Assembly: GCA_019720975.1 (NCBI GenBank)
Contig: JAGVSJ010000001.1
Location: 124,001-188,000, forward strand
Length of the DNA stretch: 64,000 nt
Origin: Candidatus Sysuiplasma superficiale
GTDB taxonomy: Archaea > Thermoplasmatota > Thermoplasmata > Sysuiplasmatales > Sysuiplasmataceae
Direction of reading: 5' to 3'
The position numbers and the translations under genes were made by a program. This document shows, piece after piece, positions 55,669 through 62,700 of the stretch. Within the stretch, counting starts at the first letter, position 1; each line of letters opens with the position of its first letter. The notes under the pieces are model-generated. The model was not told the origin of the DNA. It did no database searches and saw nothing but the letters and a program-made list of their open reading frames with translations.

Positions 55669-55690
55669 TGAATAGAACGTATGAGAGGAC

Positions 55691-56095
55691 GTGAGATACA
55701 GGCTCCTTGACCATACAGCTGACATTCAGATAATGGCGTACGGGAACAGCGCTGAAGAGATCTTTGAAAATTCAGCATACGCGCTGTTTGATCAGATTGC
55801 GGACATAACAACTGTTAAGCCGACAGGCGAGGAGAATATCGTCGCGCGGGCGCGATCGCTGGAAAATCTGCTCATGGATTATCTCAACGAACTGCTCTTC
55901 CTGGAAAGCGCCATGTCTCTGCTCTTCAGCGAATTTTCAGTCAGGATTGAGGGAAACAGGCTGAATTCAACAGTGAGGGGGGAGAGGATGGATAGAAGGA
56001 GGCACAGGCTAAAGAACGATGTGAAGGCCATTACCTACCACATGTTTGAGTTAAATATCGAAAAGGGTTATGCACGTTTCATCATAGACGTATGA
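55691..56095 (+). CDS. Archease (activator of RtcB RNA ligase)
   Basis: A 134-residue protein that promotes RtcB turnover and so helps join tRNA exons after intron removal. Conserved features: RLLDHTADIQIMAYG at the N-terminus, ENLLMDYLNELLFL, KAITYHMFEL and the C-terminal RFIIDV, with the acidic metal-binding residues DHTAD and final D. GTG start at 55691. Three of the five tRNA genes in this window need this splicing pathway. The decarboxylase gene follows after 9 nt. Confidence 0.93.
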   Translation: MRYRLLDHTADIQIMAYGNSAEEIFENSAYALFDQIADITTVKPTGEENIVARARSLENLLMDYLNELLFLESAMSLLFSEFSVRIEGNRLNSTVRGERMDRRRHRLKNDVKAITYHMFELNIEKGYARFIIDV

Positions 56096-56104
56096 GGTGT
56101 CATT

Positions 56105-57073
56105 GTGTCATCAAAGGCAACAGCGATTGCACATCCGATGCAGGGTCTGATAAAATACCATGGCCTGAGGGATGAGAGATTGCGCCTTCCATTCCATGAT
56201 TCCATCTCCGTTGCCACAGCACCGCTCAAGACAACAACAACTGTTGAATTCGGTGATTTTGAGAGGAGCAGCGTCGAAATTGATGGAAAGAGGGTTTCAG
56301 GCCGTCCGCTGGAGAGGGTCATGGCTGTAATGGATAGAATCAGGGAGATGGCATCGATTGAAGACAATTTCAGGATAGTGTCGGAAAGTGATTTCGAATC
56401 AGGGATAGGACTGGGTGCCTCAGCCTCCGGATTTGCCGCTCTCGCCACAGCGGCTTGCAGTGCTGCACGGTTGGAGATTGACAGAAGGCAGCTTTCTGCC
56501 ATTGCCAGACTTGGCGCGGGTTCGGCGACAAGATCTGTTGCAGGCGGATTTGCAAGATGGGAAGCGGGAAGCAGCGACAGCGACAGTTATGCATATTCAC
56601 TGGCGGCACCGGAGGAGCTTCAGATGGGTATCGTGGTTGCCATTGTGAGGAAAACCAAGAGGACTGAGGATGCACACAGAGAGGTGCTTTCCTCTCCCCT
56701 GTACCAGGGCAGACTTGCATACCTCCACACTGCGCTTGCAGAAATGACCTGGGCTATAAGATCGCACAACGTCTCTGAGATAGGCAGGATAGCCGAGAGG
56801 GATACCCTTGTGCTTCATGCCATAACAATGACTGGAAATAACGGGATGATCCTGTGGAAACCGGAGACACTGAAGATCATTGAGATCACAAGGGAGATGA
56901 GGAAGGAAGGGTTGAATTCCTTCTTTTCGATTGACACCGGCGCAACCGTCTACATCAACTGCCCTGTGGACGAGATTAGGGAAGTGGAGGAGCGTATCCG
57001 TTCAGCCGGCATCGAAACTGTTCGATGCAGTGTAGGAGGTCCCAGCAGACTTGTTGACACACATCTCTTCTGA
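56105..57073 (+). CDS. Phosphomevalonate decarboxylase-like GHMP enzyme (archaeal mevalonate pathway)
   Basis: Length 322 residues. Very similar in pattern to the archaeal decarboxylase of Haloferax that converts mevalonate phosphate to isopentenyl phosphate: AIAHPMQGLIKYHGLRDERLRLPFHDSISV, ATP motif GIGLGASASGFAALAT, ARLGAGSATRSVAGGFARW with the conserved Arg, and STDTG-like SIDTGATVYIN with the catalytic Asp. Whether the substrate is mevalonate-5-phosphate or, as in Thermoplasma, mevalonate-3,5-bisphosphate cannot be decided here. GTG start with GAGGTG 5 nt upstream; cotranscribed with archease. Confidence 0.85.
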   Translation: MSSKATAIAHPMQGLIKYHGLRDERLRLPFHDSISVATAPLKTTTTVEFGDFERSSVEIDGKRVSGRPLERVMAVMDRIREMASIEDNFRIVSESDFESGIGLGASASGFAALATAACSAARLEIDRRQLSAIARLGAGSATRSVAGGFARWEAGSSDSDSYAYSLAAPEELQMGIVVAIVRKTKRTEDAHREVLSSPLYQGRLAYLHTALAEMTWAIRSHNVSEIGRIAERDTLVLHAITMTGNNGMILWKPETLKIIEITREMRKEGLNSFFSIDTGATVYINCPVDEIREVEERIRSAGIETVRCSVGGPSRLVDTHLF

Positions 57074-57124
57074 AACACTGCGCAAGTTCATTCATTGAAT
57101 AAGGCATCAGGCACGGAGAAGTTT

Positions 57125-57868
57125 TCAGATCTTCCTGTCTGCCGCACGCTGGGCTCTGATAGCCTCTTCGATCGTCAGCTTCCCTTTTGCGACAGCTCTG
57201 GCGTAACTTCTAGAGATGGTCGTTTCACCGTCGCTTCTCAGTCTGCTGCGTCTCTGTATCTCCCTTATCTCCCCTTCAGATGGCGAAACCACAGGTTTAT
57301 CCTTCACCCGTGTTCCGGGTGTCCGCCCTATGAGAGCCGCGGCTTCGCCATCCGAGCCGGCCATCCTGCTTGTCTTGCTCTCATCCACCATTTCAACATA
57401 AGCGCATGTAGACCATACAGAGCGCACTGTTCTGTCCCTGTTTGTGGGGTCGCCGTGACCTATCCGCACGACCACCTTCTCCTTTCCCAGTATCGATGAT
57501 ATGACGCGGGTGAATTGCGAGACAGCCTCAGGGGACGGAGCGCTTGTTGCGACAATCCTTTTTCCAGAGGAATAGATGGCGACACCGGGTCTCGCTCCCG
57601 GATCCACTCCCACATATGCCACGCTGTTCCAGTCAACAAGACCGTTCTGTATAAGCCATGCCCTCCTTGCCGTTTCCTCAGCCCCACCGTAAAGGGTGAA
57701 ACGGTCCCCATCCATGATTATCTGTGAGCGGCCTTTCTTGACGATGACACCCCTCCCCGGGGGTACATCCCTCTCTGTGAGGAAATGAAGGTACGGCACG
57801 TCCAGTGACCTGAATATCTTTGAGACGTCGTAGGAAAACCTGAAGTCGTCTGAAACAATATATATCAC
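57125..57868 (-). CDS. Predicted RNase H/RuvC-fold protein
   Basis: A 247-residue conserved-looking archaeal protein of unknown function. N-terminal domain of ~90 residues (MIYIVSDDFRFSYDVSKIF), then AYVGVDPGARPGVAIYSSGKRI, where DPG is the first catalytic-strand motif of RuvC/RNase H-like resolvases. Later acidic positions (VEMVDES; GSDGEAAALIGR) could complete a metal site. The basic C-terminus (RRSRLRSDGE...) fits nucleic-acid binding. GTG start ~31 nt from reverse AT-rich AATTTTTACACC. Fold is inferred from motif pattern only. Confidence 0.65.
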   Translation of the reverse strand: MIYIVSDDFRFSYDVSKIFRSLDVPYLHFLTERDVPPGRGVIVKKGRSQIIMDGDRFTLYGGAEETARRAWLIQNGLVDWNSVAYVGVDPGARPGVAIYSSGKRIVATSAPSPEAVSQFTRVISSILGKEKVVVRIGHGDPTNRDRTVRSVWSTCAYVEMVDESKTSRMAGSDGEAAALIGRTPGTRVKDKPVVSPSEGEIREIQRRSRLRSDGETTISRSYARAVAKGKLTIEEAIRAQRAADRKI

Positions 57869-58006
57869 AGGACGGCAGGCCCCCCTGTCAAAGGTGTAAA
57901 AATTCTTTCTGCTATCTCTTCTCCGGAATCCGCATGCGCACGTTCAGGGCAGGGAGGCACCACACTCCGCCATGGAATCACTTCACCAATTATTTAGCTC
58001 TGATTA
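57869..58006. other. Intergenic region before the RuvC-fold gene
   Basis: 138 bp between the RuvC-fold gene start and the end of the gfcR-like gene. It contains the reverse promoter element GGTGTAAAAATTC (57893-57905) and nothing else recognisable. Confidence 0.4.
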
Positions 58007-58648
58007 TCATTTGTATGCGAATGACTTCAGTGGACCGCCGCCCAGTATAGTTCCGCCGATTGATCGCGCCCTGACCATACCCCTGAGCGGTACACCGCCA
58101 ATCTCGTTAAGGCTGCTCTTGTTTACCATCACGGCGGCGACAACGGCCCTGCCTCCTGCCTCGCTTATGTCACGTATCGCGCTCTCCATCGCGTGTCCCG
58201 TGGATAGCACATCGTCAATGACGGCAATGTTCTTGCCTTTTATGCCGGCATAGTTTGAGCTGAAGGCGCCGACTGAATTTCCCCTCTCGGACGGCGGTCT
58301 GTATACTATCAGTTCCTTTCCAAGAATGTCAGCAACAGTGTAGGCAAAGAGAACACCGTTTATTGCTATGCCTGCAATGGCGTCTGCGGATAGGCTGCTC
58401 TTGGTGAGTTCCTCACTGACTATGTCCGCCATAATTTCGGAGACAAGCCTGATCCTCTTCGGACTGATACCAACGGACCGCCAGCCGATCTTCACATCCG
58501 ATGGCGGCAGCATGCCTTCCGAACCTTCCTCTATCAGATAATCAACTGTATCAGGGCTCAGATGAAGCTCGTCACCTATCTCCACTGTGTTCAGACCCTT
58601 TCTGTGGAGCTCTGTGGCCCTCCGTGCAAGTTCCCTGACGTCCACCAT
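58007..58648 (-). CDS. gfcR: GfcR-type regulator: HTH plus phosphoribosyltransferase-like domain
   Basis: Length 213 residues from ATG 58648. N-terminal helix-turn-helix (VRELARRATELHRKGLNTVEIGDELHLSPDTVDYLI) and a C-terminal PyrE-like fold with the PRPP loop VIDDVLSTGHAMESAI. This is the architecture of archaeal 'orotate phosphoribosyltransferase-like' proteins; the Haloferax member GfcR activates sugar-degradation genes. The TATA box (58679-58687) lies between this ATG and the longer start at 58702, so the longer form is rejected. The effector in this organism is unknown. Confidence 0.9.
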   Translation of the reverse strand: MVDVRELARRATELHRKGLNTVEIGDELHLSPDTVDYLIEEGSEGMLPPSDVKIGWRSVGISPKRIRLVSEIMADIVSEELTKSSLSADAIAGIAINGVLFAYTVADILGKELIVYRPPSERGNSVGAFSSNYAGIKGKNIAVIDDVLSTGHAMESAIRDISEAGGRAVVAAVMVNKSSLNEIGGVPLRGMVRARSIGGTILGGGPLKSFAYK

Positions 58649-58672
58649 ACCATCACCAGAGGATAATTCCCA

Positions 58673-58699
58673 CGTGCATATATTAAGTGTGTTCGTGCA
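58673..58699 (-). promoter_or_regulatory. gfcR promoter flanked by a direct repeat
   Basis: The hexamer CGTGCA (TGCACG on the transcribed strand) occurs at 58673-58678 and 58694-58699, exactly 21 bp apart, with the TATA sequence TATATTAAG (58679-58687) between. Two copies on the same DNA face suggest binding of a dimeric regulator, possibly GfcR itself. Confidence 0.45.
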
Positions 58700-58835
58700 C
58701 ATGTGTGAACTGTCGCCGGGCAGGACACGCTGAATGCAACACCAGTTTCGCAGACCTTGATGGAAAGAAGGCGTCGCACGTCATTTGCAGAAACAGCATA
58801 ACTGATGCACCGGCAGGCTGAATTGCCGATAATCA

Positions 58836-58847
58836 AAATATAAATAA
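58836..58847 (+). promoter_or_regulatory. TATA box of tRNA-His
   Basis: AAATATAAATAA, a near-ideal archaeal TATA box ending about 26 nt before the tRNA 5' end. Confidence 0.7.
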
Positions 58848-58872
58848 GCCAACCAATTCAACGAATATGTGT

Positions 58873-58944
58873 GGCCGGGGTGGGGTAGCGGTATCCTGTG
58901 GGACTGTGGATCCCTAGACCCGGGTTCAACTCCCGGTCCCGGCC
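58873..58944 (+). tRNA. tRNA-His (GTG)
   Basis: Acceptor GCCGGGG (58874-58880) pairs with TCCCGGC (one G-T); G-1 is encoded at 58873 opposite discriminator C73 at 58944, as expected for archaeal tRNA-His. Anticodon loop CTGTGGA gives GTG; T-arm CCGGG-TTCAACT-CCCGG. No intron, no CCA. Confidence 0.96.
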
Positions 58945-58973
58945 CTCCATTCCTCTTCCACCCTCTATCCGCC

Positions 58974-59759
58974 CTACTTTCTCGGCTTTGGTTTCCTGAA
59001 ATATATGAGTACGAAGAAGAAAGCGGCTATGATGATGCCTGTGATGAGCAAATCATCGATCTCCACAAATGTGTTGCCTGGAATGTAGATTGTGAAACTC
59101 GTCTGTCGGGCACCGTTTGAGAAAAGCAACGTGCTGTTTGAATCAATGACAACAGTGACAGTGTGGGCACCGGGCGTATAGGAATAGGAAACCCAGTCAA
59201 ATGTCACATTCACAGACGAATGGGCGGGAATGCTGACCACCTGCGTAGCGACAAAGGAGCCGTCGACAAAGAGTGAGACGGGAACATTCCTTATGCCGGA
59301 TGGACCGCTGTTGTATATCGGTACCCTGATGACCACAGGATGGACAACCTTGATAAGGAAGGAAACTGACTTGTTCACAGTCACCCCTGGCGAGGAGAAT
59401 GTTGCATTAACAGCGACTGTCATTATGCCCGCATCGGTCGTTGAAGTGATATTGACAGGGAATGAACCAGAGGAACTCTTCCCTGTGGAGGGTGAAACAC
59501 TGGAACCGGTCACATTGGCTGAGTGTATAGTGGCCGTATAGCTGTAGTTGTAGGAGGCAGAGGTGGTTGGGCCGCCTGTTATGTTGATGTAATAGGTGTT
59601 TGTGCTTCCGTTGGCCACGATATCCGGTCCTGCAAGAGTGACAACAAGGGGAGGTGTTGATGCGTAAGCAGGTGTAGAGGCTGTCTGGACACCTGTGAGC
59701 AGAAAGAACGGAAGAAGCATGAGCGCTGCAATAAAGGAGGTGAGTGCACGTCTGTTCAT
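58974..59759 (-). CDS. Secreted membrane-anchored protein with CARDB/Ig-like domain
   Basis: A 261-residue protein: signal peptide (RALTSFIAALMLLPFFLLTGVQTASTPAYA region), Ser/Thr/Asn-rich beta domains with several N-x-S/T sequons (~35-225), including a CARDB-like segment (VPIYNSGPSGIRNVPVSLFVDG), one C-terminal membrane helix (LLITGIIIAAFFFVLIYF) and a basic tail. Orientation is outside the cell. Its ATG overlaps the stop of the giant upstream gene by ATGA, so the two are coupled and probably act together. Confidence 0.8.
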   Translation of the reverse strand: MNRRALTSFIAALMLLPFFLLTGVQTASTPAYASTPPLVVTLAGPDIVANGSTNTYYINITGGPTTSASYNYSYTATIHSANVTGSSVSPSTGKSSSGSFPVNITSTTDAGIMTVAVNATFSSPGVTVNKSVSFLIKVVHPVVIRVPIYNSGPSGIRNVPVSLFVDGSFVATQVVSIPAHSSVNVTFDWVSYSYTPGAHTVTVVIDSNSTLLFSNGARQTSFTIYIPGNTFVEIDDLLITGIIIAAFFFVLIYFRKPKPRK

Positions 59760-62700
59760 CTTATCAGCCTCTTCTTCTTGGCCAGGTAAACATCAGCTAT
59801 GATGAAAGCGGCGAGGAGGAATATGATCACGCCTCTCCTTGCAGTGAAGAGGGGCAGCGGAGAGGCGGATGCCCCATGACCGCTAACTCCAATCCCTGAG
59901 AGAGAAACAGTTGGGCTCGGAAGGCTTATCGGGACTGACATGGAACTGGTCTGATTGGTGTTGGAGTTTACAACAGTGAAACCGATCGGTACCATGTTTG
60001 GCGTTGTTGAACTGTTGGCCGTCAGTGATATGGTTATAGATTGATTCTGTCCCGGTCCAAGGGTGAATGTCGTTGAGCCGGAGGTGAATGGCCCGGATTC
60101 TGCTGTGGATATTCCGCCATTCCATCCCTCCTGCCGCAGTTCTGCATAGTTGCTTATCATTGCGGTGAACTCGGACTGTGAATTTCCTGTATTGAAAACC
60201 TGCAGATTCACCGCAAATACCCGTCCGGGCTGTTCGTACTGGTAGAAATCGAACTTGCTGTAGAATGTATAGGTTGGCGGAACAGAGAGTGTGACGGAGA
60301 CGGTGCTGATGCTTGAAGGGGAATAGGGTGAATATGCCTGCAGATAAACAGTACTGTTGCCTCCCGACACGCCCTGCGACGGATACAGCTCCGCTGTCAC
60401 AGTGGCTGAGGAATTCAGGCCTGTGCCAAGGGTGATGAGGGAGGGCGTGAACGAGCCGTACCATCCGCTCGTGGCAATTCTCAGTGCAAACGATGCAGGG
60501 ACATCGCCAGTGTTTGTCAGCCTGAGGGTCACCCGGGAGAAACCTGAGACACCAGGCACTGCACTGTCCGATATGACAGACACAGACACCGAATAAACTG
60601 GTTTCAGATTGAGAACAATCGGGTTGAATATTGAAGATCGCAGAGACACATTTCCTTCGTATTCATAGACATATTTTGTTCCATAGGCTGTGTAAGAATA
60701 GGAAGAACTCAGCGAATAATTGCCTTCAGGCAGCGTTATGGAGTACAGACCGCCGGAAACAGGAACATTGAAATTCATGCCGTTCCCCTTTATATGAACG
60801 AAAGAAGGTGCTCTCCCTGTTCCTGCAACAGAAGCCGTTCCACTGATATTGTATGAAGGCAGGAGTGTCTGGTTCATCTCAAGTGACTGACCGGCCGTCA
60901 GATATACGGTTGTATAATTAGAACCAAGCGGATTCAGCGAAACTGTGTTTACTGCATATTCACCAGGAACAAGCGAAATGTTGTAATAACCCTGCGATGT
61001 CGTTGACACGGTCTCATTTTCACCGCCGTTCACGGCGGCAAAACGTATGGTTGACATGACACCCTTACCGTAATAGGAGAAGACATAGCCGCTTAGATGT
61101 GCATTATCCGGCATTTCCACTGTGTCTACCCTGACATTCATAGCGGATGAAAGCGTCACTGTCACATTTCCATAATAGACGACATAGGCTGTCTTTCCTG
61201 AAATCACAGTGGTTGTTGGATATGTGACATTGACAACATATGTCCCGGCAGGCAGTGAAACAGCGAATCTTCCGTCAGGGCTCAAAGCTGCGGTGACGCT
61301 TGCATCGTTGCTCGCAAGTGTGACGGTGACGGTTTCTGAGGACAGTTCGGTGCCATTGTAATAGGCCGCACCAGTTAGGTTGTATGCATAACCCAACTTG
61401 AGGGAAACTGGCGTGGCTCCTGATACACCGAACTTGTCGAGCTGTGCAAAGACGCTCCCTGAGACGGATGAGTAAGCATAGAGCGTGTAAACTCCCGCAG
61501 GTACGTACAATGCTGTGCCGGATGAGAAATGACTTTCAGCGATCGGTTGTGAAAGTGAACTGCTGAAAACGTCCAGCCTTGTGAGAGACACATTGTTTCC
61601 AACGCCTGATCCTGACGGATAGGTAAAAGTGACAGTGACGTTGTACAGCGTCTCGACAGAGATATTGGAATACTGAGGTGTTCCAACAGGAACAGATATG
61701 ACGGACGGGGCCCCGACTTCATACTCGGTCGTGGAGTTGCTGTAATTGGAGATGGATATATGGTAAGTGCCTGGAAGCAGTAAAGCCTGATAGATTCCAT
61801 TGTTCACTGTGAAGTTATACTGAACTGCCGGATCGGAAACAGAGGTGAATGTGACTTCGGCTCCGGCTGGCAGGACAGTGGCTTTATCTATTGCGCCGCT
61901 GACAGGCACAGGCACAGGAGACATTGTAAGATCGTTCGAAACAGGAGACGACGGTCCCAGTGTGAACGTGGAGGAATACATACCGAAGGCTGAAACATTC
62001 AACCCGTAACTGATTCCCTGCGGCAGGTAGAATGAATAGTTTCCGGAAAGGCCGCTGTAATAGACATAAGGAATGCCGTTGTAGTACAGTGTCAAGCGAG
62101 CGCCAGCTATGTAACTGTTCGTGCCCGAAGAGATAAAGCCAACCTGTCCATCGAAGAGCCTCGATGTCACCTCATGCATGTCCATCCTCACCCCGGAGGT
62201 GGAAAGTGTGACCTGACTGAGGTAAGAACCGGTTGCCGTGGAAACCCAAAGGTTATATGTGCCGGCTGGAAGCGGCACGGAGTAGTTACCTCTGCTGTCT
62301 GCATAGACACTCAACGAAGAGTTTCCGCTCTGAACATAAATGTGAGCAAATGATGCCGGTGCACCGTTCGACTCAAAAATGGTTCCTGACAGTGTCGAAG
62401 AAGGTGAAAGGGTAAGCGAAAGCATGCTGTGATGGCCCACGTAAGCATCAAGGGATGTCAGTAGGACACTCTGGAGGGAGTCCCTATAATAAACGCTGTA
62501 AAGTGTGTAGTTTCCAGACCCTATGACAGCACTGAAAAACCCGTTTGAATCTGTCCTGACGACGAAAGGCTGCATGCCCGGTTCATTGCTGTAGAAATAG
62601 ATGGTTGCAAAAGGTGCAGGCACCCCACCGGGCAAATAGACAGTCCCACTCACAGGGACTGAAGGCGACGCAACAATATTTACCGCTGTCGTGTTGAGAG

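Noticed and set aside
55611-55811. 67-codon N-terminal extension of pepQ
   Set aside because: Runs through the pepQ TATA box and antisense through the archease start.
57095-57499. 134-codon forward frame opposite the RuvC-fold gene
   Set aside because: Cys- and Pro-rich antisense shadow; the reverse frame has the conserved DPG motif.
58649-58702. 18-codon extension of gfcR
   Set aside because: Includes the TATA box; the HTH begins right after ATG 58648.
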